A stretch of DNA of 64,000 nucleotides from Quadrisphaera setariae (GCF_008041935.1 NZ_VKAC01000002.1:124001-188000); one strand, 5' to 3'; shown: positions 17,486-27,768, numbered from the stretch's first letter. Notes: generated by a model from the sequence alone, not told the origin. Program-made: numbers and translations.

Positions 17486-19411
17486 GTGAACGTGCGTGGA
17501 TCGACTTCCACCCGTCGAAGCGCGCCCCGACGCCGGGAGCGTCCGAGCTGGCGGTTGTGCCTCCGCAATGACGACGGCATGGCCCTGCCCATGGTCATCG
17601 GACTCATGCTGGTGAGCGCTCTGCTTGTCATGGGGGTGACTGCGGTCTCCCTGACCGCAGCGGGCAGCGCGAGCGGCACCCGAGCCAGCATTCAGTCACA
17701 GGCGTCCGCCGAGGCCGGCCTGGCAGCTGCGCAGTCGAACATTATGGCGAAGACGTACGCCTGCACGTTTGCCTCACCTGTGGGAAGTACGCCGGTGTAC
17801 TCGGTCGCCGTCCAGTACGGCGTGAGCACCGGCGGTCCGGACTGCCCAGCTCCGGCAGGAGCCCTCACCACGGTCTCAGCGAAGACGGCGGTGCTCGTCT
17901 CGACCGGTTCCGCTGCTGCTGGCGGGACACAGGGACATAGTGCGGGTGACGTCAGCCGTCTGGAGGTGGTCCTTTCGCTCGGCGGGACGACAATCGCCAC
18001 CTCGTCGCCGACGTCCGCGCCATCACCGGCGTTCGACCGCGCGGTGTTCGTCGGCTCGGGCAGCGTCAAGAGCAGCGGTAACTGGGCGCTGAAGAACGGC
18101 AGCAGCTCGACGGGTGGTCTGTACGTCAACGGAACACTGGACTGTTCCCAGATCAACGTTCAGGGACCCGCCGTCGTGTACGGGAGTGCGGGCTTGAACG
18201 GTGGCAATTGCGTGTTCGGGCAGGGCCTGACGATCTCCCAGGACCTCACGGCCTGCACCAGCACGAAGATCACAGGAACGCTGACTGTGGGAGGCCAGGC
18301 CACCGGGGGTTGTTCAGTGGACGGCGACGTCTACGTCGGCAAGGACTTCGCGTGCAGCTCTTCCGTGACGGGGCTGATCTCCGTGCAGGGCGCCATGAAC
18401 GGTGGCTGGGGGTGCTCCGCCGGCAAGGACCTGCGTGTGGGAGGCGATCTCGGCCAGAACTCCTACAGCGTCACTGGGGCCGTGGTCTCCACCAGTGGCA
18501 CCGTGTCCAGCAACGCGCAGGGATCCATGGGCAGCCTCACGGTCAAGACCAAGCCTTCAAGCAGCCCCGGCAACCTGACGGTCGCCGGCAAGTCATGCGG
18601 CTGGGGATCCTCCCCTGCCTGCAAGATCTCCCAGTCGAGCTCAAGCTCCACCCCGCCCACCAGCCCGGTCGCAGTGCCGTCGTCCGCCGAGGCGATGCCC
18701 GTCTACACCGCCGCGTCGTTCGGGACTGCCACTCCTTGGGCCACCCTCATCCGGCAGCGGTACCTCGCGCACGGGTCGACCCAGTGGGCCGAGACGCGCT
18801 TCGTGAACTCCGGCGACACCTGCAGCATCACCGCCCCGGCCTCAGTGCAGCAGGACGGCGACAGCACCTCACTCAACGGACCTCTTGACGCCCCAGCTGA
18901 CGTGTCCGTGGTCGACGCCCGCGCCTGCAGCACTGTGACGCTGAACAAGGTCACGGTCCAGCTGAACGGTGACCTGACGCTGCTGGTCAACTCCTTCTAC
19001 TCCACAAGCGGCATCAAGGTGGTCAAGGGCAGCGCCGTCCCCACCGGCACCACACCAGTCTTGCGGATCGTCTCGCCGATGTCTGACGGCACCTCGACGT
19101 GTGCTGCCAACAGCGCCAACAACAGCATCAAGTTCGACTCCGCTGCTGCTTCGCTCGGCAGCGACGTCAGCATGCTGCTCTACTCGTCCGGCAAGATCGA
19201 CATGAGCAACGACCTGTCCTTCTACGGGCAGATGATCAGTTGCGCTATCCCGGAGCTGAAGAACAACATCTCCATCAACTACCGCGCCGTGGCGCCGTCA
19301 AGCGCGTCGACCAGCTCGAGCCCTTCATCATCGTCCGGCAGCCCCTCGAACAGCGGGAGCTCGGCCGGGGCGTGGACGCTGTCCTCCGTGCGCGACCTCT
19401 CGCGTGGCTGA
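17486..19411 (+). CDS. Large PilX-like pilus-associated protein with beta-rich passenger
   Basis: 641 aa. The N terminus is basic, then NDDGMALPMVIGLMLVSALL, a PilX N-terminal type helix with no clear Gly-Phe prepilin site. Residues of about 180-350 are Gly/Ser/Thr/Val-rich with repeating short hydrophobic strands (GTLTVGG, GDVYVGK, KDLRVGGDL) separated by turns and many Cys. This suggests a right-handed beta-helix or bactofilin-like stack. A C-terminal domain follows, then a Ser-rich tail. GTG start after AGGAGAGG; it overlaps pilD by 8 bp. Likely a pilus-tip adhesin-like subunit; this is inference from domain layout and position. Confidence 0.75.
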   Translation: MNVRGSTSTRRSAPRRRERPSWRLCLRNDDGMALPMVIGLMLVSALLVMGVTAVSLTAAGSASGTRASIQSQASAEAGLAAAQSNIMAKTYACTFASPVGSTPVYSVAVQYGVSTGGPDCPAPAGALTTVSAKTAVLVSTGSAAAGGTQGHSAGDVSRLEVVLSLGGTTIATSSPTSAPSPAFDRAVFVGSGSVKSSGNWALKNGSSSTGGLYVNGTLDCSQINVQGPAVVYGSAGLNGGNCVFGQGLTISQDLTACTSTKITGTLTVGGQATGGCSVDGDVYVGKDFACSSSVTGLISVQGAMNGGWGCSAGKDLRVGGDLGQNSYSVTGAVVSTSGTVSSNAQGSMGSLTVKTKPSSSPGNLTVAGKSCGWGSSPACKISQSSSSSTPPTSPVAVPSSAEAMPVYTAASFGTATPWATLIRQRYLAHGSTQWAETRFVNSGDTCSITAPASVQQDGDSTSLNGPLDAPADVSVVDARACSTVTLNKVTVQLNGDLTLLVNSFYSTSGIKVVKGSAVPTGTTPVLRIVSPMSDGTSTCAANSANNSIKFDSAAASLGSDVSMLLYSSGKIDMSNDLSFYGQMISCAIPELKNNISINYRAVAPSSASTSSSPSSSSGSPSNSGSSAGAWTLSSVRDLSRG

Positions 19412-20198
19412 GGTGACCAGCCATCTGCTCGTCGGCGGAGCTGCCCTGCTCGGGCTGCTCGTCGGGTCCTTCCTCAACGTCGTCGTCTGGCGGGTGCCCC
19501 GGGGGCTGTCGGTGGTCAGCCCTCCCAGCGCCTGCTCGTCCTGCGGGCACCGCGTGCGTGCCGTCGACAACGTGCCCGTGCTCAGCTGGCTGCTCCTGCG
19601 CGGCCGCTGCCGCGACTGCAGCGCGCGCATCAGCATCCGCTACCCCCTGGTCGAGCTGGGGACGGCCGTGCTGTTCGCCGGCACCGCCGCGTGGGCGGGA
19701 CCCACCTGGCACCTCCCGGTGTACCTGTACCTGGCAGCCGTCGCGGTCGCCCTGGCGCTCATCGACGTCGACGTGCACCGCCTGCCCGACGCGATCGTCA
19801 AGCCCTCCTACGTCGTGGTCGCGGGTCTGCTCGTGGCGGCCAGCGCGCTCGAGGGCGACTGGCAGGCGCTGCTGCGCGCTGCCGTCGGTGCTGTGGCTCT
19901 GTACGTCGTCTACGCCGCGCTGGCCGTCGCGCGGCCCGGAGGCATGGGCTGGGGAGACGTCAAGCTCGCCGGAGTGCTGGGCATGGCCCTCGCCTGGCAC
20001 AGCTGGTCGGCCCTGGCCGTCGGCGCCTTCGCCGCCTTCCTCCTCGGAGGCGTGGTCGGCGTGGCGCTCATGGCCGTCCGCCGGGCCGGTCGCGGGACCG
20101 CCATGCCCTTCGGCCCGTACATGCTCGCGGGCGCCGCACTCGGACTGGTGGTGGGCGTTCCCACCGTCCAGTGGTACCTGGGCGTCGCACTCGCGTGA
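19404..20198 (+). CDS. pilD: Prepilin peptidase / N-methyltransferase PilD
   Basis: Integral membrane aspartic protease that removes prepilin leaders and N-methylates the new end. The cytoplasmic cysteine tetrad is CSSC and CRDC, about 25 residues apart. Both catalytic Asp are present: LIDVDVHRLPD and GMGWGDVKLAG. The late MPFGPYM block is typical. About seven or eight membrane segments; 264 aa. GTG start inside the end of the previous gene. It should process PilA and the minor pilins encoded just upstream. Confidence 0.95.
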   Translation: MAEVTSHLLVGGAALLGLLVGSFLNVVVWRVPRGLSVVSPPSACSSCGHRVRAVDNVPVLSWLLLRGRCRDCSARISIRYPLVELGTAVLFAGTAAWAGPTWHLPVYLYLAAVAVALALIDVDVHRLPDAIVKPSYVVVAGLLVAASALEGDWQALLRAAVGAVALYVVYAALAVARPGGMGWGDVKLAGVLGMALAWHSWSALAVGAFAAFLLGGVVGVALMAVRRAGRGTAMPFGPYMLAGAALGLVVGVPTVQWYLGVALA

Positions 20199-20206
20199 TT
20201 CTGGGG

Positions 20207-20232
20207 CTCAAGTCGGCCGGGAAGAGGCCGAT
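20207..20232 (+). promoter_or_regulatory. FliA/WhiG-like promoter upstream of pilM
   Basis: CTCAAG (20207-20212), 14-nt spacer, GCCGAT (20227-20232), 8 bp after the pilD stop. Its -10-like half overlaps a possible ATG at 20231, which argues that pilM starts at GTG 20288 instead. Confidence 0.6.
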
Positions 20233-20287
20233 GAGCCAGGAGAGCGGTGCTCGTGCGCCGCTCCCTCATCAGGACGAAGGGGACGAC

Positions 20288-21313
20288 GTGCGACGGACCG
20301 CCATCGGGCTCGACATCGGCAGCTCCTCGCTGCGCGCTGCCCAGGTCTCCTTCCACCGCGACGGCGTGCAGCTCGAGCGGATCTCCCAGGTGGGCCTGCC
20401 CGCGGGCGCGGTCGTCAACGGCGAGGTGGTCGACGCGGCCGCCCTCACCGACGCCGTCCGGCTGCTGTGGAAGCAGGCGAGATTCGGCTCCAGGCGGGTC
20501 GCGCTCGGTGTGGCCAACCAGCGCGTGCTGGTGCGCCAGGTGGAGCTGCCGCCGCTGAGCCCCGCTGACCTCAAGGCGGCGCTGCCCTTCCAGGTGCAGG
20601 AGCACCTGCCGATGCCCGCGGACGCCGCCGTCCTCGACTTCCTGCCGCTGGCGCCGGTCTCCGGCCCGGGCGGCACAGCGCTGGTGCGCGGCCTGCTCGT
20701 CGCCGCCCCCCGCGACATGGTCACCACCACGGTCGACGCCGTCCAGGCCGCCGGACTGGTGGTCGACACCGTCGACCTGACGCCGTTCGCCGTGCTGCGC
20801 GCCACGCGCGCCCCCCGCGACCTCGACGTCGAGGCGCTGGTGGACATCGGCGCCCGGCTCACCACCGTCATCGTGCACAGCGCGGGCACACCCCGCTTCG
20901 TCCGCATCCTGCTCAGCGGCGGAGACGACATCACCGCCGCCGTCAGCGAGGCGGCTGCCGTCCCCTTCGCCGAGGCCGAGCGGCTCAAGCGCGCCGCCGC
21001 CGGCAGCGACCAGGTCTCACCGGCCGTGGGGGCAGCGCTCTCGATGAGCGCCCAGGAGCTCGTCGAGGAGATCCGCAGCTCCCTCGACTACGACACCGCC
21101 ACCGGCGGCAGCGTGGCCTCCCGCGTGGTCATCGTCGGTGGCGGCTCGCAGCTGGAAGGCTTCCCGGAGCGCCTCGAGGAGGCCACGGGCCGCGAGGTCG
21201 TGCGTGGAGACGGTCTGCGGGGTCTGCGCCAGCGGCCCGGCAAGAAGGACCTGCCGCCCCTGTCCGCCTCGGACGCAGCGTCCGTCGGCCTGGCCCTCGG
21301 AGGCTCGCGATGA
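20288..21313 (+). CDS. pilM: Type IV pilus assembly protein PilM
   Basis: Actin-like (FtsA-fold) cytoplasmic ATPase that binds the PilN cytoplasmic tail and links the motor to the inner-membrane ring. GLDIGSSSLRAAQV is the phosphate-1 motif, ALVDIGARLTTV the second phosphate loop, and VVIVGGGSQLEGF the adenosine motif. GTG 20288 was chosen because GAAGGGGACGAC precedes it and the promoter-like element overlaps the upstream ATG 20231. This gives 341 aa, near the family norm. ATGA overlap with pilN. Confidence 0.9.
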   Translation: MRRTAIGLDIGSSSLRAAQVSFHRDGVQLERISQVGLPAGAVVNGEVVDAAALTDAVRLLWKQARFGSRRVALGVANQRVLVRQVELPPLSPADLKAALPFQVQEHLPMPADAAVLDFLPLAPVSGPGGTALVRGLLVAAPRDMVTTTVDAVQAAGLVVDTVDLTPFAVLRATRAPRDLDVEALVDIGARLTTVIVHSAGTPRFVRILLSGGDDITAAVSEAAAVPFAEAERLKRAAAGSDQVSPAVGAALSMSAQELVEEIRSSLDYDTATGGSVASRVVIVGGGSQLEGFPERLEEATGREVVRGDGLRGLRQRPGKKDLPPLSASDAASVGLALGGSR

Positions 21314-22194
21314 GCGCCCCCACCTGGTCCTTCGGTGTGCCCTCGCAGGCACCGACCCAGAAGCTCGAGCAGCCCGCAGCCCCGCAGGCGGACGGACCCG
21401 ACCCGCTCGCGGAGCTGCGCGAGCAGATCCAGCGCTCGTGGCTCGGCGCCGGCGTCGACCTGCTGCCGGAGCACTACCGCGTCTTGCGCCGCGTCGGCGC
21501 TGCGCAGCGCGGAGTCGTCGCCGGCCTGCTCGCCGTCGGACTGCTTCTGGGCGGCGCCGCGTGGCAGGCCCACGCGGCGACCTCGAGCGCAGAGGCGGAG
21601 CTGGCCGAGGTGAATGCCCGCCAGGCCGCGCTGACCGCTCAGGCGGCACAGCTGGCGGAGGTCCCGAAGGTGCTGGGCGAGCTGTCGACCGTGCAGGCCG
21701 CGCGCTCGACCGCCTTCGCCACGGACGTGCGCTGGTACTCCTACCTCGACGGCCTGCGCAACTCGGTGCCCACCGGCGTGTGGTTGGCCGACCTCAGCTG
21801 GGGCTCGGCCGGCGGCTCCTCGACGGACGCCGCAGCCGCGGGTGCAGCCTCGACCGCCCAGCCCGCGACGACGACCGAGGACGCCACTGGGACGGCGGGC
21901 ACCCAGGGCACGCTCACGGTCAAGGGCCGCACCCAGGACCCGGCGCTGGTCGCCGCCTGGCTCGAGTCCGTGTCGGCCACCACGGGCCTCGCCGACCCCA
22001 GCTACAGCAGCCTGCAGCGCATCGACATCGACGGCACCCCCGTCTACGAGTTCACCGCCACCGTGGCCGTGACCGACGCGGCGCTGTCCCACCGCTTCGA
22101 CACACCCGCCAGCGGTGCGATCGGCACCAGTGGCGCAGCGGCCGCGACCACCCCGGCGACCACCTCGACCCCCGCGACGGGAGCCGGATCGTGA
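21310..22194 (+). CDS. pilN: Type IV pilus assembly protein PilN
   Basis: Bitopic inner-membrane alignment protein. The N-terminal cytoplasmic region has a GVDLLPEHYR motif, the counterpart of the NLLP PilM-binding segment. A membrane helix is at about residues 72-90, then a coiled coil (AEAELAEVNARQAALTAQ) and a ferredoxin-like domain typical of PilN. An Ala/Thr/Ser-rich insert near 170-195 and the C-terminal tail are low complexity. 294 aa. Start overlaps the pilM stop (ATGA), and GTGA joins it to pilO. Confidence 0.88.
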   Translation: MSAPTWSFGVPSQAPTQKLEQPAAPQADGPDPLAELREQIQRSWLGAGVDLLPEHYRVLRRVGAAQRGVVAGLLAVGLLLGGAAWQAHAATSSAEAELAEVNARQAALTAQAAQLAEVPKVLGELSTVQAARSTAFATDVRWYSYLDGLRNSVPTGVWLADLSWGSAGGSSTDAAAAGAASTAQPATTTEDATGTAGTQGTLTVKGRTQDPALVAAWLESVSATTGLADPSYSSLQRIDIDGTPVYEFTATVAVTDAALSHRFDTPASGAIGTSGAAAATTPATTSTPATGAGS

Positions 22195-22883
22195 GCATCA
22201 AGTCCCCCCGCACCTGGGTGGTGGGCGGCGTGCTGCTCGCCCTCGTGCTGTCCGTGCTCGGGTGGCAGCTCGTCGCCGCTCCCCAGCGAGCGGCGGCAGA
22301 CGCGGCACGCGACCAGGTCGTCTCCGCCCGCGCCGTCGAGCAGACCCAGCGGGTCCGCCTGGCGCAGCTGACCGCCGACTCCGCCCAGCTCGAGACCCAC
22401 CGCGCTGACCTGGCGACGGCGAGGACCTCGATCCCCGTGGCGCTGGACCTGCCGGCCCTGACGCGCCGTCTGACGGTCACCGCCACCGTCGCGGGCGTCA
22501 CGCTCATGGGTGTCGAGCCGTCGGCTCCCACCTCCACCGCCACCGCAGCGGGCACCGCACCGGCCGCGACCTCGGAGCCAGCGACCACCGCCTCCGACGC
22601 CGCGACCACTGCTCCCGCAGCAGCGACCGCCGCGACCGCGGCACCCGCGTCCGGGCTGCAGGCCGTGCCGCTGCGCATCACGGTGATCGGCAGCTTCGAC
22701 GGCGCCGAGCAGTTCCTGCGCCAGCTGCAGAACGACGACGCCCCGTCGCTGCTGGTCGCCGGGCTGTCCGTCACCGGCCAGGACCCGGCGGACGCCTCCG
22801 GCGCCAAGCCGCGCACGGTCAACGGCGACGTCCAGCTGGTCGTCGACGCGCGCGCCTTCGTGCTCCCCTCCACGGCCTCCTGA
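22191..22883 (+). CDS. pilO: Type IV pilus assembly protein PilO
   Basis: Partner of PilN: a short cytoplasmic end, a membrane helix (about residues 9-28), a coiled coil, then a ferredoxin-like domain that includes LPALTRRLTVTATVAGV and VIGSFDGAEQFLRQLQ. The latter is a recognisable PilO block. An Ala/Thr-rich linker separates the halves. 230 aa. The GTG start overlaps the pilN stop. Assignment relies on architecture plus operon position. Confidence 0.86.
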   Translation: MSIKSPRTWVVGGVLLALVLSVLGWQLVAAPQRAAADAARDQVVSARAVEQTQRVRLAQLTADSAQLETHRADLATARTSIPVALDLPALTRRLTVTATVAGVTLMGVEPSAPTSTATAAGTAPAATSEPATTASDAATTAPAAATAATAAPASGLQAVPLRITVIGSFDGAEQFLRQLQNDDAPSLLVAGLSVTGQDPADASGAKPRTVNGDVQLVVDARAFVLPSTAS

Positions 22884-22900
22884 GCGAGAGCGAGACTCCG

Positions 22901-24052
22901 ATGTCCACCAGCCCCTTCGGGACGCCGCCCTCTTCTTCCGCTCCTTCCTCGGCTGCGTCCACCACCGACGCTGCCGCAGGGGCGGCTCGACGCGGTCGCG
23001 CGCTGCCCATCGCCCTCGGCGGCGGCGCGGTGCTGGCCGGAGGCCTGGCCGCGGCGCTGGTCCTCAGCAGTGGCGGTCCTGACACGGCGACGGCGGTCGC
23101 CGGCCCCGCGGACGACACGGCGGTGCCCGTCTCCAGGGCCACCTCGCGGTCCACGGCGACGGCCAGCCCCTCACCCACGTCGCCCTTCGCCGCCACGCCC
23201 TCCGCGGAGGCCACCGCCCCCTCGGCGGGGGAGGTCGGTGCGACCTCCACCTCGAACGCCGCGCCGACCACCTCCGGTGCCAGCGCTGAGACCTCCACGG
23301 CACCGGTCCCCGCCGCCGGCGGGACGTCCCGCAACCCCTTCGCGGCCCTCGTGCTGTCCGCGGGCACCTCGAACACCGGAGCCTCGGACTCCACCGGTGC
23401 CACGGGCGGACCCTCCAGCTCGGCCACCGGGGTCCCGCCCGTCGACGCCGCCCCGACCACCGGCTCGGGGACGACGACCGTCGTCGTCCCGTCGCCGGTG
23501 CCCTCGACGAGCGCGACGACCGACGCCGCCGCCGTGGCCGCCGCTCAGGCGGCCCGTGCGGCAGCGGCCGCCTGCGCAGCGGCCCTGCCGGCCCTGGGCT
23601 CCGCAGACTCCCTGCTCAGCGCCTACGCGGCGGGGTCGGCGGACGCGGCCACCACCGCGGGCGCTGTGCTCGCCCCCGCGCGCTCCGTGCTCGAAGCGGC
23701 GCTCACGGTCCCGTCCTCCACCAGCCTCGGCGCCGCGCTGACCGCGTCGGCCTCGGGCCTGCTCGTCCTCCAGGGAGCCCTCAGCGGCGGCGACGCGGTG
23801 ACCTCCGGCGACGTCAGCCAGCAGCTGGCCACGGACGCGGCGACCACTGCCGCGTGCTCCGCCACGGGGGCGGCACCCGCCCCGGGCGGCTCCACCTCGA
23901 CGGCGGCGAAGACGGTCACCGTCCTGGCGGGGGACACCCTCAGCTCGATCGCGCGGGCCCACGGCACGACCCCGACCGCGCTGGCGCAGCTCAACCACCT
24001 GAGCGACCCGGACCGCATCCGCGTCGGCCAGGTCCTCACCCTGCCCGCCTGA
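22901..24052 (+). CDS. LysM-domain membrane protein at the end of the pil operon (PilP/FimV position)
   Basis: 383 aa. One membrane helix at about residues 35-56, then a long Ala/Ser/Thr/Pro-rich extracytoplasmic linker. Inside the linker lies a conserved-looking SRNPFAAL motif, similar to motifs in proteins that dock on PilN/PilO. A helical Ala-rich segment follows, and a C-terminal LysM domain (TVTVLAGDTLSSIARAHG, then RVGQVLTLP) that should bind peptidoglycan. Last gene of the cluster, 17 bp after pilO. A gram-positive substitute for PilP/FimV, tying the alignment complex to the wall, is my inference. Confidence 0.72.
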   Translation: MSTSPFGTPPSSSAPSSAASTTDAAAGAARRGRALPIALGGGAVLAGGLAAALVLSSGGPDTATAVAGPADDTAVPVSRATSRSTATASPSPTSPFAATPSAEATAPSAGEVGATSTSNAAPTTSGASAETSTAPVPAAGGTSRNPFAALVLSAGTSNTGASDSTGATGGPSSSATGVPPVDAAPTTGSGTTTVVVPSPVPSTSATTDAAAVAAAQAARAAAAACAAALPALGSADSLLSAYAAGSADAATTAGAVLAPARSVLEAALTVPSSTSLGAALTASASGLLVLQGALSGGDAVTSGDVSQQLATDAATTAACSATGAAPAPGGSTSTAAKTVTVLAGDTLSSIARAHGTTPTALAQLNHLSDPDRIRVGQVLTLPA

Positions 24053-24064
24053 CGGCCTCGACCA

Positions 24065-24090
24065 CCGCCCACACCCCGGAGGGTGGGCGG
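24065..24090 (+). terminator. Hairpin ending the pilus cluster
   Basis: Perfect 8-bp GC stem (24065-24072 with 24083-24090) with a 10-nt loop, 12 bp after the last pil gene and before aroC. Confidence 0.6.
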
Positions 24091-24176
24091 GCCCGGACCC
24101 GCGCCCCGGGCTGCGCGGCTGACCCAGGGGCCCGCACCCGCGCCTGCGCTCGCAGGGCCGTGGGAGGATCAGCCAC

Positions 24177-25448
24177 GTGCTGCGCTGGCTGACCGCGGGG
24201 GAGTCTCACGGCCCCGCCCTCGTCGGAGTGCTCGAGGGTCTTCCCTCGGGCGTGTCCGTGACCACCGACGACCTCGTCGCCGCCCTCGCGCGGCGCCGCC
24301 TCGGCTACGGCCGCGGCGCGCGGATGGCGTTCGAGCAGGACGAGGTCACCGTGCTCGGCGGCCTGCGCCACGGGGTGAGCCAGGGCGGTCCGTTCGCTCT
24401 GACGATCGGCAACACCGAGTGGCCCAAGTGGTCCACGGTGATGTCGGCCGACCCGGTCGACCCGTCGCTGCTCAAGACCACCGGCCGCAACGCGGCGCTG
24501 ACCCGCCCGCGCCCCGGCCACGCCGACCTCGTGGGCATGCAGAAGCACGGCTTCGACGAGGCGCGCCCGGTGCTGGAGCGCGCCAGCGCCCGCGAGACCG
24601 CCACGCGGGTGGCCCTCGGCGCCGTCGCGGCCAAGTTCCTCGAGCAGGCCGCCGGGGTGCGCCTGGTCTCCCACACCGTCTCCCTCGGCCCGGTGGCCGT
24701 CCCGGACGACGCGTGGGCCGAGGTCGGGCTGCCCCACCCCGACGACGTCGCCGCCCTCGACGCCGACCCGCTGCGCTGCCACCACCCGGCCACGAGCGCC
24801 CGCATGGTGGAGGAGGTCGACGCCTGCCACAAGGAGGGCGACACCCTCGGCGGCGTGGTCGAGGTGCTCGCCTACGGCCTGCCGCCGGGCCTGGGCAGCC
24901 ACACCCACTGGGACCGCCGCATCGACGGGCGCCTCGCGCAGGCGCTCATGGGCATCCAGGCCATCAAGGGCGTGGAGGTGGGCGACGGCTTCGAGACCGC
25001 CCGCCGCCGCGGCTCGGCCGCCCACGACGAGATCGAGAAGGGCCCCGACGGCGTGCTGCGCCGCCGCACCGCCCGTGCCGGCGGCACCGAGGGCGGCATG
25101 ACCACCGGCGAGGTGCTGCGGGTGCGCGCCGCCATGAAGCCCATCGCCACCGTGCCCCGCGCCCTGGCGACCGTCGACGTCGCCACCGGTGAGGCCACCC
25201 AGGCCCACCACCAGCGCTCCGACGTCTGCGCGGTGCCCGCCTCGGGCGTGGTCGCGGAGGCGATGGTCGCGCTCGTGCTGGCTGACGCGCTGCTGGAGAA
25301 GTTCGGCGGCGACTCGGTGCCCGAGACCGCCCGCAACGTGCGCGCCTACCTGGACTCCATCCCCGAGCTGCTCCGCAGCCAGGTCGACGCCGCCGGCAGC
25401 CCCGTCGTCCCCGTCGCGGGCGACGACGACGGCGAGCCGGGCGCCTGA
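24177..25448 (+). CDS. aroC: Chorismate synthase
   Basis: FMN-dependent conversion of EPSP to chorismate, the last shikimate step. The N terminus [25 protein letters not shown] is family-typical in part (GESHG signature). [16 protein letters not shown] and the late RSDVCAVPA block are also present. 423 aa is slightly longer than average because of the C-terminal tail. GTG start after GGGAGGATC. It is followed 2 bp later by aroK. Confidence 0.97.
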   Translation: MLRWLTAGESHGPALVGVLEGLPSGVSVTTDDLVAALARRRLGYGRGARMAFEQDEVTVLGGLRHGVSQGGPFALTIGNTEWPKWSTVMSADPVDPSLLKTTGRNAALTRPRPGHADLVGMQKHGFDEARPVLERASARETATRVALGAVAAKFLEQAAGVRLVSHTVSLGPVAVPDDAWAEVGLPHPDDVAALDADPLRCHHPATSARMVEEVDACHKEGDTLGGVVEVLAYGLPPGLGSHTHWDRRIDGRLAQALMGIQAIKGVEVGDGFETARRRGSAAHDEIEKGPDGVLRRRTARAGGTEGGMTTGEVLRVRAAMKPIATVPRALATVDVATGEATQAHHQRSDVCAVPASGVVAEAMVALVLADALLEKFGGDSVPETARNVRAYLDSIPELLRSQVDAAGSPVVPVAGDDDGEPGA

Positions 25449-25450
25449 GC

Positions 25451-25972
25451 GTGACCCCCCGGGTCGTGCTCGTCGGCCCGATGGGGGCCGGCAAGTCCGC
25501 GGTGGGCGCGCTGCTCGCCGCGGACCTGGGCGTGCAGCTGCGCGACACCGACGCCGACGTCGAGGCCGTGGCCGGCCGGCCCGTCGCCACCGTCTTCGCC
25601 GAGGACGGCGAGCCCGCGTTCCGCGCCCTGGAGCGCGCCGCCGTGGTCGACGCCCTCGCCGAGCACCCCGGGGTGCTCGCCCTGGGCGGCGGCTCGGTGC
25701 TCGACGCGGACACCCGCGCCGACCTCGTGGCGCTGCGCTCGCCGGTGGTGCTGCTGACCGCCACGTGGGAGCACGTGGCGGGCCGCCTCGGGGACACCAG
25801 CACCCGCCCGGTGCTCGCGAGCGGGTCAGCGGGCGCGGAGGCGCGCTGGCGCGAGGTGATGGCTGCCCGCGAGAAGCACTACGCCGAGGTGGCCGACCAC
25901 GTGGTCCCCACCGACGGGCGCACGGCCCGCGCCGTCGCCGACGTCGTCCTGCGCCTGCTCTCCCTCCACTGA
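25451..25972 (+). CDS. aroK: Shikimate kinase
   Basis: Phosphorylates shikimate at the 3-OH. Walker A GPMGAGKS is at about residues 9-16, the DTDADVE substrate/Mg segment near 34, LALGGGSVLD near 78 and the lid STRPVL near 118. 173 aa, normal. GTG start 2 bp after aroC, so co-translated. Confidence 0.95.
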   Translation: MTPRVVLVGPMGAGKSAVGALLAADLGVQLRDTDADVEAVAGRPVATVFAEDGEPAFRALERAAVVDALAEHPGVLALGGGSVLDADTRADLVALRSPVVLLTATWEHVAGRLGDTSTRPVLASGSAGAEARWREVMAAREKHYAEVADHVVPTDGRTARAVADVVLRLLSLH

Positions 25973-25998
25973 CCGCCGGAGGCGGGGGAGGGGCTCCG

Positions 25999-27120
<1,122 letters not shown>

Positions 27121-27155
27121 GATCGCTGTCGTCAGGGGCACCGCCGCGGTCCCGG

Positions 27156-27161
27156 TAACAT
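27156..27161 (+). promoter_or_regulatory. Candidate -10 box of efp
   Basis: TAACAT at 27156-27161 with eight bases before the GTG at 27170. No RBS is visible between them, so efp may also be translated from a leaderless mRNA. Confidence 0.45.
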
Positions 27162-27169
27162 CTCCGCAC

Positions 27170-27730
27170 GTGGCATCGACGAACGACCTGAAGAACGGCC
27201 TCGTGCTCAACCTCGACGGACAGCTGTGGTCCGTCGTCGAGTTCCAGCACGTCAAGCCCGGCAAGGGCGGCGCGTTCGTCCGCAGCAAGCTGAAGAACGT
27301 GCTCTCGGGCAAGGTCGTGGACCGCACGTTCAACGCCGGGACCAAGGTCGACACCGCCACCGTCGACAAGCGCGACATGCAGTACCTCTACCGCGACGGC
27401 ACCGACTTCGTGTTCATGGACTCGGACACCTACGACCAGATCACCGTCTCCGAGGAGACCGTCGGCGACGCCGCCAACTTCCTCCTGGAGAGCGCCGAGG
27501 TCATCGTCGCCGTCCACGAGGGCACCCCGCTGTACGTCGAGCTGCCGACCTCCGTGGTGCTCGAGGTGACGTACACCGAGCCGGGCCTGCAGGGCGACCG
27601 CTCCACCGGCGGCACCAAGCCCGCCACCGTCGAGACCGGCTACCAGATCCAGGTGCCGCTGTTCCTCGAGACCGGCACCAAGGTCAAGGTCGACACCCGC
27701 ACCGGGGACTACCTCGGCCGGGTCAGCTGA
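27170..27730 (+). CDS. efp: Elongation factor P
   Basis: Relieves ribosome stalling at polyproline. The domain I tip reads KPGKGGAF, so the functional Lys is present. The OB-fold domains follow with GTPLYVELP and TGDYLGRV at the C terminus. 186 aa, normal. GTG start. Polyproline runs are frequent in proteins of this GC content. Followed by nusB after 38 bp, a standard pairing. Confidence 0.97.
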   Translation: MASTNDLKNGLVLNLDGQLWSVVEFQHVKPGKGGAFVRSKLKNVLSGKVVDRTFNAGTKVDTATVDKRDMQYLYRDGTDFVFMDSDTYDQITVSEETVGDAANFLLESAEVIVAVHEGTPLYVELPTSVVLEVTYTEPGLQGDRSTGGTKPATVETGYQIQVPLFLETGTKVKVDTRTGDYLGRVS

Positions 27731-27768
27731 GCTGCTGACCAGGACGACGACGACGGACCGCCGCTGAC

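Noticed and set aside
19691-20287. Upstream extension of the pilM frame
   Set aside because: It runs antiparallel in sense to nothing useful but overlaps pilD in another frame. The pilM family sequence and RBS point to GTG 20288.
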